From positions 62,001-126,000 of the forward strand of contig NZ_JAHXBG010000028.1 of NCBI RefSeq assembly GCF_020103725.1: a stretch of DNA of 64,000 bases, read 5' to 3'. The notes under the pieces are model-generated. The model did no database searches. It was not told the DNA's origin and saw nothing but the letters and a program-made list of their open reading frames with translations. Position numbers and translations under genes: made by a program. The DNA comes from Hyalangium gracile. GTDB lineage: Bacteria; Myxococcota; Myxococcia; Myxococcales; Myxococcaceae. Positions 7,417-15,564 of the stretch are shown here, one piece after another (the first letter of the stretch is position 1; every line of letters begins with the position of its first letter).

Positions 7417-9105
7417 CTAAACCGTTGGCAGCAGCGAGCTGAGCAGCCGCTCCAGCACCTCGGTCTTGAAGGGCTTGGTGAGGAGCGGATTGCTCATCTT
7501 CGCCACGAACTCCGCCGAGGCGGGGGTGTACGCACCTCCTGTCATGAAGATGACACGACGGGCCAGCTCGGGGGCCTGGAGGCAGAGTGCGTCATAAAAT
7601 TGCTTCCCCGTGACTTCCGCCATCATGAGATCGCACAGGATGGCGTCGTAGCGCCGGCCCGCCTGGAGCCAGCCGAGGGCCTCACGCGCACTGGGGGTGT
7701 AGCTCACCTCGTGGGCCCGGCCCAGCAGCAGCTGGAGCGTCTGCCCGAAGCGGTGCTCGTCATCCACGATGAGGATGCGCCCCCGGGGGGCGACGATGTT
7801 GGGGCCCTGTGCGGCGGGGGCGGGCGCGGGCTCCTCCACGGGAGGGGCGGCCGGCAACCGGATGGAGAAGGTGCTGCCCACGCCCGGGTGGCTCTCCACG
7901 GTGATGGTGCCTCCCAGCTCGGAGACGAGGCTGTGGCTGATGGCCAGCCCCAGCCGCGGGCCCTGGCCCTCCTTCGTCGGGACGAAGAAGGGATCGAAGA
8001 CGCGATCGCGCACCTGGGGGGACATGCCCTCGCCCGTGTCGCGCACCTGCACCAGCACCGACTGCTCCGAGGGCCGGATGCGGAGGCGGACCTCGTTGCG
8101 ATCGGCGGCTCCCTCCGGGATGGAGGCGGCCGCGTTCACCAGCAGGTTGAGGAAGACCTGGCACAGGCGGCCCGCGTCGGCCACGACCTCGGGCACCTTC
8201 ACGTAGTCCCGCACGAGCCGGGCCCGGTGGCGCAGCTCGCCCTGGGCCAGCTTCACGGACAGCTCCAGCACCTGCTGCACGTCCACCCGGCTCGTGCGCG
8301 TCGCGGACGGGAGCGAGAAGCTGGCCAGCCCCTTCATGATGTCCTGGATGCGCTCGGCGCCGTTCTGGGCGTTCGCCAGGGCCTTGAGGGCCGAGCCACT
8401 GGCCCGGGACTCCGGCGCGGTGGCGGCAGCGGGGGACGTGCCGGGCCGGAGCGCCTGGGACGCGATGTCGAGGCTGCTCATGAGGAAGGCCAGCGGGTTG
8501 TTGATCTCGTGCGCGATGCCCGCCGCGATCGTCCCCACGGCCGCCAGCCGCTCCGAGAGGCTGAGCCGGAACTGCACCTGCCGCAGCTCGGTGATGTCCA
8601 TGATGGCGGTCCAGCACAGGCGCTGGGACTGCCACGGGTGGGGGCAGGGCGCGCTGTGCAGCCGGGCCTCGATCCGACTCTCGCCGATGCGCAGCCCCAG
8701 CTCCGTGCTCAGGGTCTCTCCCTCCGCGCAGCGGCGAAGGTGGGCCAGGAAGCGCTGCCGGTCCGCCGGATCCACGAAGGACGAGAAGGGCCGGCCTGGC
8801 AGGCTGGAGCGCTCCTGGCGCAGCATGGCCGCGCCGGTGAGGTTGATCTCGAGGATGAAGCCTCGCTCGTCCAGGCTCACGTAGGCCATGGGCGCGGAGT
8901 CGTAGAGCTCCAGGTAGCGGTTGCGGGCCCCCTCCAGCGCCTGGGTGGTCTCCTGAAGCTGGCGGTTGTGCTCCTCCAGCCCCAGCTGATGCCGCTGAAG
9001 CTCGCGGACCAGGTGTCGGAGCTGCTCCGAGGCCGTGGGATCGGTCTCCAGGGCCTGGAGGGCGCGCGCCAGTTCCGCCCGCGTCATGCCGGCTTCTTCG
9101 CTCAC
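7417..9105 (-). CDS. Hybrid sensor histidine kinase (PAS-HisKA-HATPase-REC)
   Basis: 562 residues from the GTG at 9105, chosen because GGGGA lies five bases upstream; an ATG at 9087 is the alternative. There is no transmembrane segment, so it is a soluble kinase. Order: coiled coil (about 25-60), PAS domain (about 60-175, LYDSAPMAYVSLDERGFILEIN), H-box IAAGIAHEINNPLAF with the phospho-histidine near 199, N-box VFLNLLVNAA, G-box DTGEGM, then a receiver domain starting ILIVDDEHRF with the acceptor aspartate in ILCDLMM and the conserved lysine in LLTKPF. The C-terminal receiver suggests a phosphorelay or feedback control. No partner regulator is adjacent. It is followed by glgC and preceded by the Ser/Thr kinase at 9265, on the same strand. 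Confidence 0.9.
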   Translation of the reverse strand: MSEEAGMTRAELARALQALETDPTASEQLRHLVRELQRHQLGLEEHNRQLQETTQALEGARNRYLELYDSAPMAYVSLDERGFILEINLTGAAMLRQERSSLPGRPFSSFVDPADRQRFLAHLRRCAEGETLSTELGLRIGESRIEARLHSAPCPHPWQSQRLCWTAIMDITELRQVQFRLSLSERLAAVGTIAAGIAHEINNPLAFLMSSLDIASQALRPGTSPAAATAPESRASGSALKALANAQNGAERIQDIMKGLASFSLPSATRTSRVDVQQVLELSVKLAQGELRHRARLVRDYVKVPEVVADAGRLCQVFLNLLVNAAASIPEGAADRNEVRLRIRPSEQSVLVQVRDTGEGMSPQVRDRVFDPFFVPTKEGQGPRLGLAISHSLVSELGGTITVESHPGVGSTFSIRLPAAPPVEEPAPAPAAQGPNIVAPRGRILIVDDEHRFGQTLQLLLGRAHEVSYTPSAREALGWLQAGRRYDAILCDLMMAEVTGKQFYDALCLQAPELARRVIFMTGGAYTPASAEFVAKMSNPLLTKPFKTEVLERLLSSLLPTV

Positions 9106-9264
9106 TCGCTTCCCCCACGCATGTCGAGGCCCCCTGATGGGCTGCCAGGAACCCCGACCCGCCCCCCACTCTCCCACGATCGCGCCGTGAGAGGGATAGC
9201 TCTCTTTGCAGGCACAGCCCGCCACCTGGGGGTCGGCAATGCCTCACCACTGCCGGCGGACTGC

Positions 9265-11166
9265 TCAGCCCGCCATGAGAAGCGAGCGCGCGGCCTCGGT
9301 GGAGAGGTAGCTCTTGCTCTTCACGGCCAGCCGGAGCGTGTCCAGCCGGGGCAGCCGCTCCTGCCGGAGCATGGCGAGCGTGAGCGCGTTGTGGCAGTAG
9401 ACGCTCACGAGCCGGGGGAGCCCTCCGCTGCGCAGGTAGAGGATCTGCCGCGAGGCCGTGTCGAGCGCGAACCCCGCCACCCCACCGATGCAGCGCATCC
9501 GGAAGTCGATGTACTCGACCATCTCCTGCTGGCTCATGGGGCGCAGGGCCACGGCGGGCACGCCGCCGAGCAGGCTCTGCGGCGCGTTGTTCTGGACGAG
9601 CCCCTGGTGCAGGTTCTCCGTGCCGATCATCACCAGGGCGAACTTGCGCCGCGAGGTGGCCTGGACGATGCGATCCAGCTCGGCGAGCAGCTCCTGATCG
9701 GCCGGGTCGACGCCATCCACGACGATGACGGCGGTGGCGTCCGGCCGGTCCGGGAGCACGTGCGCCAGGAAGGCCTCGGTGAGGAAGCGCTGGCTGGAGT
9801 TCGCGTTGACCTGGACGCCCACCTGCCTGCAGAGCGCCAGGAAGAGCCGCGAGCCGAGCACGAGCTGGGGCTCGATGGAGAAGACGGAGGCGCCCGGCAG
9901 CTTGTGCTGCAGCATCTCGCAGAGGAACGTCCTGCCGCTGCCCTCCGGGCCCACGAGCATGCTGACGCGCTGGCCCTGCTCCACCCGGTTGGCGAGGGCG
10001 AACAGCGCGGGGCCATAGGGCCCCCCATCCCAGAAGGAGGCCGGCTGGCGGATGTCGCTGAAGGGGTAGCCCTTGAGCGCGTAGTACTGGTGGTAGCTCT
10101 GGTTGCCGAGCACCTCGATCTCCCGGCCCGAGGCCTCGAGCGCCGAGGAGGACGTGGGCCCGGACCAGTTCGAGCGCGAGGAGGCGGTGTGCCCTCCCGG
10201 CCAGTTCATGAGGGAGGCCGAGAGCGAGCGCGAGGAGGTGTGGCTTCGAGGCCCGGTGCCGGGACCCTCGGAGGCACCGATGGGCGCGGGGGTCACCGTC
10301 AGGGGCGCGCCGGCCCTCGCGCGCGAGTGCTCCCGCCACCGCTGGAGGACGTCATCGAGCCTGTCCACGAGCGCCGCGGCCGTGGGCCGCTCCTGGGGCT
10401 GCTTGGCCATGCAGCGCCAGAGCACCTCCGCGAGGGCCGGATCCAGGTCGGGCACGTGCGTGCGCGCGTCCGGGACCGGGCTGTTGCAGTGCGCCTGCAT
10501 GGAGCCGTAGAAGTCCGTCGCCGCGAAGGGCCGGTTCCCGGTGACCAGGTGGAAGAAGGTGCAGCCCAGGCTGTAGACGTCCGCGGCCGGCGTGGGCGTG
10601 CTCCCGGTCCACTGCTCCGGCCCCATGTAGAAGGGCGTGCCTTCGATCTGCGCCATGGCCTGGCCGATGGTGCCGCTGGCATCCACCTGGGCCGCCAGGC
10701 CGAAGTCGGTGATCTTCAGCGCCCCGTTCGAGGTGAGCAGCAGGTTGGCCGGCTTGATGTCCCGGTGGCAGATGCCCATGGACGCCGCGAGGCGGAGCGC
10801 ATCGGCCGCCTCGCGCATCTTCTCGAAGGCGAAGGGCACGGGCAGCCGGCCTCCGTACTGCTTGGCCACGTGCCGCGTCGAGGCGCCCTCGATGTACTCC
10901 ATGGCGATGAAGCGGTGACGGGTCGTCTCTCCGATCTGGAAGATCTGGACGACGTTGGGGTGGATCAGCCGGGCCGCGGCGCGCGCCTCGCGCAGGAAGC
11001 GCTCGTGGAGCTCGTGATCGATCTCATCCGTGCCCTTGGTGAGCAGCTTGAGGGCGACCTCCCGGCGCAGGATGTTGTCGCGCGCCAGGTAGACCATGCC
11101 CATGGCGCCCGCGCCGAGCAGTCGGACGATCTCGAAGGCTCCAATGCGTTGTCCGGTCGGATCCAT
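9265..11166 (-). CDS. Ser/Thr protein kinase fused to an ExeA/MshM-type AAA domain
   Basis: 633 residues. Residues 10-280 are a Hanks-type kinase: glycine loop LLGAGAMGMVY, Lys40, HRDIKPAN at 134-141, DFG at 154-156 and GTPFYMGPEQ in the activation region. A serine-rich linker (285-350) leads to an ATPase of the ExeA/GspA/MshM type from YHQYYALKGYPFSD to the end. In ExeA this kind of ATPase helps a secretin assemble across peptidoglycan. Here the Walker A reads GPEGSGRT (Arg in place of Lys) and the Walker B strand ends VVDGVD without the usual glutamate, so ATP hydrolysis may be lost. There is no transmembrane helix. The gap to the globin gene (11190) is 23 bases, so cotranscription is likely. 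Confidence 0.88.
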   Translation of the reverse strand: MDPTGQRIGAFEIVRLLGAGAMGMVYLARDNILRREVALKLLTKGTDEIDHELHERFLREARAAARLIHPNVVQIFQIGETTRHRFIAMEYIEGASTRHVAKQYGGRLPVPFAFEKMREAADALRLAASMGICHRDIKPANLLLTSNGALKITDFGLAAQVDASGTIGQAMAQIEGTPFYMGPEQWTGSTPTPAADVYSLGCTFFHLVTGNRPFAATDFYGSMQAHCNSPVPDARTHVPDLDPALAEVLWRCMAKQPQERPTAAALVDRLDDVLQRWREHSRARAGAPLTVTPAPIGASEGPGTGPRSHTSSRSLSASLMNWPGGHTASSRSNWSGPTSSSALEASGREIEVLGNQSYHQYYALKGYPFSDIRQPASFWDGGPYGPALFALANRVEQGQRVSMLVGPEGSGRTFLCEMLQHKLPGASVFSIEPQLVLGSRLFLALCRQVGVQVNANSSQRFLTEAFLAHVLPDRPDATAVIVVDGVDPADQELLAELDRIVQATSRRKFALVMIGTENLHQGLVQNNAPQSLLGGVPAVALRPMSQQEMVEYIDFRMRCIGGVAGFALDTASRQILYLRSGGLPRLVSVYCHNALTLAMLRQERLPRLDTLRLAVKSKSYLSTEAARSLLMAG

Positions 11167-11189
11167 TCAACGACTTCCCAGGGGGCTCA

Positions 11190-13052
11190 TCATCTCTGAC
11201 GGTCCGACCCTCGACCACGACCCCAGAGGTAACCCACTGCCAGCGCGGCCAGGGTGAAGATGGGAGCGGCGAGTCTGGGCAGATCGCCCAGGTTCAGCGA
11301 GGACGCGGCCTGTCCGAGCGGCCCCAGGGCGAACACGGTGCTGACCGAGACCAGCACGCACAGGGCCACCAGCAGCACGGGAGACACCGTGGCCCCCTTG
11401 GGGGCCGAGACGGGCTCGGGGGGCGGCGTCCGGACAGGCGGCGCGGGCTTGGGCGCGGGGGGCTCGGGGGCCGTGGCACGCAGGGCGAGGGCGCTCAGGG
11501 CCGCATCCGCCTCGAGCTTCACGTTGAGGTGGAAGTTGACGTTCACCTCGCGCGGGACGTTCAGGGGAATGGAGACCGCGGCGGGGACGGCGGCGGCCGG
11601 GGCGGCCACCGGGACGCTGACGGTCCGGACCTCGGCGGTGAGCTCCTCGCGCGGAGCCGGGGGCTGGGCGTAGGGCTGAAGCCCCATCAGCCGGGTCTGC
11701 GACAGCATGTGGTAGGGAATCGTCTCGTCGCCCACGGTCGGCGGCTGCACGGGCGTCGCGGGGCGAGCCACCAGGATGTCCTCCGGCACGGGAGGCGCGG
11801 AGGGCGGCGGCGCGGCGGGGGTCTTCACGGTGGGCCGAGTGCCCGCGCTGGAGGCCGCCGCCTTCCTCATGACGCTGGCGACGAGGCCGTAGACTTCCTT
11901 CCAGGCCGACTCGGTCTCCAGGGTGAAGCCGTCGCCGAGGCCCTCGCGCAGCGTCCACAGCAGGGCCTCGCCCACCAGGTCATAGTGGTGATCCTGGACC
12001 ATGTAGCCGGCATGGCGCGCCCCGAGCTGCTCGAGCACGGGGATGAGACGCTGGGGGTTGGTCAGCCCGTCGACGGCGACGCCCAGCGTCTGCATCAGCT
12101 TCTTCTTCTGCTGGGCCATGTCGTTCTTGAAGAGGGGCCGCACCGACGGGTCCATCTCGAAGAGCCGGTCGTAGAAGAGGCCCGCGGCCGCATCCGAGAT
12201 GGGCAGCACCTGCGCCCACGACTGCTGGACGAGCTCGACGGTGCGTGCACTCAGGGGACCCTTGGCCGCCGGAGCGACAGGCTGGGCGACCGCGGCGCTG
12301 GGGGCCGCGACCGGCGGGGCGGAGGGAGCAGGCGGAGGCGCCGCGGGGCGCGGAGGCGCTACCGAGGCGGGGGCCGGCATGGGCACGGGCGGCGGCGCGG
12401 ACTGCACCGGAGGGGCGGGCGCCGGCGGCGGGCGCGCGACGGCGGGCTGGGGAGGCGCCGGGGCCTTGGCGGCCGAGGCCGCGGCCTTCTTCATGACGCC
12501 GGCGACGAGGCCGTAGACTTCCTTCCAGGCCGACTCGGTCTCCGGGGTGAAGCCATCGCCGAGGCCCTCGCGCAACGTCCACAGCAGGGCCTCGCCCACC
12601 AGTCCGTAGTGGTGGTCCTGGACCATGTAGCCGGCGTGGCGGACCCCGAGCTGCTCGAGCACGGGGATGAGACGCTGGGGGTTGGTCAGCCCGTCGACGG
12701 CGACGCCCAGCGTCTGCATCAGCTTCTTCTTCTGCTGGGCCATGTCGTTCTTGAAGAGGGGCCGAACCGACGGGTCCATCTCGAAGAGCCGGTCATAGAA
12801 GAGGCCCGCGGCCGCATCCGAGATGGGCAGCACCTGGGACCAGGAGCGCTGGACGAGCTCGACGGTGCGCTGGCTCAGTGGCCCCTTGGCCGCGGCCATG
12901 TTGGGCGGGGCGAGCACCGTGTTGGTCGGCGGAGGCGGAGGCGGAGGCGCGCCCGGACGCTGGACCGCGGGCAAGGTCCCGGCTCCGTAGGACACGGTGC
13001 TGGAGGCATTGAAGGTGCCAGGGGCCGGCGCAGGCTGCTTGGGGTCGGACAT
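11190..13052 (-). CDS. Membrane-anchored protein with two tandem bacterial globin domains
   Basis: 620 residues. Two globin domains (about 58-190 and 266-398) are joined by a proline/alanine-rich linker and followed by another low-complexity region, then two hydrophobic segments near the C-terminus (from SPVLLVALCVLV and LAAPIFTLAALAV). By comparison with Vitreoscilla haemoglobin, each domain keeps the B10 tyrosine (LFYDRLF), CD1 phenylalanine (RPLF) and proximal histidine (QLGVRHAGY or QLGARHAGY), so haem binding is likely. Possible roles are oxygen or NO binding, or redox sensing at the inner membrane with globins in the cytoplasm. A strong GGAGGGAG precedes the ATG. It lies just upstream of the kinase-ExeA gene on the same strand, hinting at a sensor/kinase pairing. 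Confidence 0.85.
   Translation of the reverse strand: MSDPKQPAPAPGTFNASSTVSYGAGTLPAVQRPGAPPPPPPPTNTVLAPPNMAAAKGPLSQRTVELVQRSWSQVLPISDAAAGLFYDRLFEMDPSVRPLFKNDMAQQKKKLMQTLGVAVDGLTNPQRLIPVLEQLGVRHAGYMVQDHHYGLVGEALLWTLREGLGDGFTPETESAWKEVYGLVAGVMKKAAASAAKAPAPPQPAVARPPPAPAPPVQSAPPPVPMPAPASVAPPRPAAPPPAPSAPPVAAPSAAVAQPVAPAAKGPLSARTVELVQQSWAQVLPISDAAAGLFYDRLFEMDPSVRPLFKNDMAQQKKKLMQTLGVAVDGLTNPQRLIPVLEQLGARHAGYMVQDHHYDLVGEALLWTLREGLGDGFTLETESAWKEVYGLVASVMRKAAASSAGTRPTVKTPAAPPPSAPPVPEDILVARPATPVQPPTVGDETIPYHMLSQTRLMGLQPYAQPPAPREELTAEVRTVSVPVAAPAAAVPAAVSIPLNVPREVNVNFHLNVKLEADAALSALALRATAPEPPAPKPAPPVRTPPPEPVSAPKGATVSPVLLVALCVLVSVSTVFALGPLGQAASSLNLGDLPRLAAPIFTLAALAVGYLWGRGRGSDRQR
11871..12245 (-). repeat. 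Globin-domain direct repeat, copy nearest the 3' end
   Basis: This 375-base segment aligns without gaps to 12495-12869, offset by 624 bases (208 codons). By eye there are about 18 differences, and a stretch of about 120 bases is identical. It encodes the second globin domain. Confidence 0.85.
12495..12869 (-). repeat. Globin-domain direct repeat, copy nearest the 5' end
   Basis: Partner of 11871-12245. It encodes the first globin domain. The near identity, including synonymous positions, indicates a recent duplication or gene conversion. Confidence 0.85.
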
Positions 13053-13235
13053 GGGGAGATTCTCCCTCCAAGTCCTGCGTCTTTCGGAGGACCTGTAAAG
13101 TTGGTTGTGCAGTGGAGGACTAGAGAAAGGCCTGTCTGGCCTCGACTCTGTGAGAAGACGGGCGCTTCAGTCCTCTCGAAGCCATGCCGACAGCGGGCCC
13201 TCGCCCCCCTGGCCGCCATACTCGTGACGTGCGAT

Positions 13236-13267
13236 CCCCCGCCGCGGGTGGCTTCAGGCGGCGGGGG
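13236..13267 (-). terminator. GC-rich hairpin after the prolyl oligopeptidase gene
   Basis: CCCCCGCCGC (13236-13245) and GCGGCGGGGG (13258-13267) form a perfect ten-base stem with a 12-base loop, ten bases beyond the stop codon of the minus-strand peptidase gene. No T-tract follows. Confidence 0.5.
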
Positions 13268-13276
13268 GCGCCAGGC

Positions 13277-15442
13277 TCACTTCGCCGCGGGGGCGGAGAG
13301 CTTCTTCACTGGCTGGTACTTCATGCCCAGCTCATTGAAGACGAAGGAGAAGACGTCCACCTCCTCCTCGATCTTCTCGGACAGGGGCGTGCCGGCGCCG
13401 TGGCCGCCGCCGGAGGCGCGCAGGAAGATGCGGCCCTTGCCGCCCGTGGCCGCCTGCAGGCGCGCCACCATCTTGCGCGAGTGGAACGGATCCACGCGCG
13501 GATCGTTGGCTCCCGAGGTGAAGAGGGTGGGCGGGTACTTCGTCCCATCCTTCACGCGGTGGTAGGGCGAGTAGGCGTGAAGCGCCTTGAACTGCTCGGG
13601 ATCCTTCACCGTGCCGTACTCGGTGACGTTGAACTGGCCATTGGGCGTGAGCTCCACCCGCAGCATGTCGTAGATGCCCACGCGGGCCACGACGGCGCCG
13701 TACATCTCCGGGTGCTGCGTCAGCGCCGCGCCCATGAGCAGGCCGCCGTTGCTGCCGCCCTGGATGGCCAGCTTCTTGGGCTGCGTGTACTTCTGGTCCA
13801 CCAGCAGCCTGGCGCAGGCGTAGAAGTCATCGAACACGTTCTGCTTCTTCGTCAGCGAGCCGTTGGCGTGCCACTCCTCGCCGAACTCCGCGCCGCCGCG
13901 CAGGTTGGCGATCGCGATGATCCCGCCCTGCTCCAGCCAGGTGCGGCTGAGCTTGTTGAAGCCCGGGGTGATGGAGACGTTGAAGCCGCCGTACCCGGTG
14001 AGCAGGGTGGGGTTCTTGCCGTTCAGCTTGACGCCCTTGGGCTTGAGGATGCTGAGCGGCACCTTGGTGCCGTCCTTGGAGGTGGCCTCGGTGCGGATCA
14101 CCTCGATGTCGCTGAAGTCCGCGGGCGACGTCTGGGCGAACGCCGTCTTCGTCACCTTGCCGTCCTTGGCCGAGTAGCGGTACCAGGCCGTCGGCTCCAC
14201 GTAGCTGGAGTTGGCGAAGAGGATGTCATCGCCGCTCTGGTGCACCAGGCCCCCCACCGTGGACACCGGCAGCGTGGGCACCAGGCCCAGGTCCTGGCCC
14301 TTCAGGTCCACCATGCGCAGCTGCGACGGTCCGCCCAGCTGCTCGACGATGTAGAGCCGGCCCGGGGTGGGCAGGAAGCCGGAGATCGTGGCCTTGCCCT
14401 CGGGGACGATGACGGTGGCCTTGTCGAGCGTCGGCGTGGCCAGCGGCAGGCGCAGGATCTGTCCGCGCGGCGCGTTCTTGAGCGACTTGAGGTACAGCGC
14501 CCCGTCCTCGCCGAAGCGCGCGCCCACCACCTTGTCCTCGAACTTCGACACCTGCTGCCACTGGCCCGAGGGCCCGTACAGGTACAGCGCGTGCTCGCCG
14601 CCGTCGCCGTTGGCCATCAGGTTGATGATGTGCTTGCCATCCTCGGACGTCTCCAGGTCCGACATCGCGATGCGCGGGAAGTCCTTGCCCAGCGAGTAGG
14701 TGTCCTTGTCGTTCGGCGTGCCGAGCCGGTGGAAGTACACCTGCTGGTAGAAGTTCTTGTCCTCGGGGTTGGTGTCGCCCTTCGGGTAGCGCGTGTAGAA
14801 GTAGCCCTTGCCGTCGCCGGTCCAGGTCAGGCTGCCGCCCGCCGTGCCGGTGTTCACGTGGGGCATCATCTCGCCGGGCACTGGCTTCCCGGTGGCCACG
14901 TCGTAGACGTAGACGTCACCGCTCTCCGTGCCGTTCTTGGACAGCGACACGGCGACCCTCTTGCCGTCCGGAGCGGGGACGAACCAGTCGATGGTCGTCT
15001 TGCCGGACGGGTCCACCTCCACGGGATCGAGCAGGATGCGCTCGCTGGAGGTGTCGCTCAGCGAGCCGATCGTCACCAGCATGGGCTGCTGCTTGGGCGG
15101 CTGGGCCTTGATGGCGAAGAGCGTTCCGCCCTTCTCCTGCAGCCCGTAGTGGGCGGAGGACTGCCAGGTGATGAGCTCGGTGACGCGCTGGCGGATGGCG
15201 TCACGCGCGGGCAGCTTGTCCAGCATGGCGCGCGTATGGGCGTTCTGGCCCTGGGTCCACTGCTGCACGGCGGGCTCGGCGGAGGGCTCGAGCCACTGGT
15301 ACGGGTCCTCCACCTTGGTGTCGTGGTAGGTGTCCACCACCACCTTCTTCTCGGCCACGGGCGGGCCAGCGGCGGGCTTGCCGGCGAGAGAGGTGAGAGG
15401 CAGCAGCAGCGAGAGCGCGGCGAGCGCGGACTTGGGCTTCAA
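13277..15442 (-). CDS. Prolyl oligopeptidase, S9A family, secreted
   Basis: 721 residues from a TTG at 15442, chosen because GAGGTG lies four bases upstream and it gives a compact signal peptide (KPKSALAALSLLLPLTSLAG); an ATG at 15487 would add 15 residues. Prolyl endopeptidases cut short peptides after proline. The N-terminal region (DPYQWLE) begins the seven-bladed propeller that gates the active site. The hydrolase domain carries the serine elbow QGGSNGG, the acid in SGANDPRVDPFHS and the histidine in SGGGHGAG. The signal peptide places it in the periplasm or outside. Known myxobacterial homologues include well-studied secreted prolyl endopeptidases. Confidence 0.93.
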   Translation of the reverse strand: MKPKSALAALSLLLPLTSLAGKPAAGPPVAEKKVVVDTYHDTKVEDPYQWLEPSAEPAVQQWTQGQNAHTRAMLDKLPARDAIRQRVTELITWQSSAHYGLQEKGGTLFAIKAQPPKQQPMLVTIGSLSDTSSERILLDPVEVDPSGKTTIDWFVPAPDGKRVAVSLSKNGTESGDVYVYDVATGKPVPGEMMPHVNTGTAGGSLTWTGDGKGYFYTRYPKGDTNPEDKNFYQQVYFHRLGTPNDKDTYSLGKDFPRIAMSDLETSEDGKHIINLMANGDGGEHALYLYGPSGQWQQVSKFEDKVVGARFGEDGALYLKSLKNAPRGQILRLPLATPTLDKATVIVPEGKATISGFLPTPGRLYIVEQLGGPSQLRMVDLKGQDLGLVPTLPVSTVGGLVHQSGDDILFANSSYVEPTAWYRYSAKDGKVTKTAFAQTSPADFSDIEVIRTEATSKDGTKVPLSILKPKGVKLNGKNPTLLTGYGGFNVSITPGFNKLSRTWLEQGGIIAIANLRGGAEFGEEWHANGSLTKKQNVFDDFYACARLLVDQKYTQPKKLAIQGGSNGGLLMGAALTQHPEMYGAVVARVGIYDMLRVELTPNGQFNVTEYGTVKDPEQFKALHAYSPYHRVKDGTKYPPTLFTSGANDPRVDPFHSRKMVARLQAATGGKGRIFLRASGGGHGAGTPLSEKIEEEVDVFSFVFNELGMKYQPVKKLSAPAAK

Positions 15443-15564
15443 TCGGCACCTCGGAGAAAGGCTGGGCAGCCTGGCGTGACTTCCCATGTCCTATAGTCGG
15501 ACCCGGCGCGCCTGAACATTTCTGAGGCGAGTCTCTTCCCGAGCAGCCGAACTTTCGTCCGGGC

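Noticed and set aside
7600-11199. Very long open frame on the plus strand opposite the histidine kinase and the kinase-ExeA gene
   Set aside because: In such GC-rich DNA the strand opposite real genes is often free of stops. The translation is arginine/histidine/glycine-rich with no domain, and the minus-strand products are clear.
11529-13565. Long plus-strand frame opposite the globin gene
   Set aside because: It mirrors the duplicated globin codons and the proline-rich linkers; no family resemblance.
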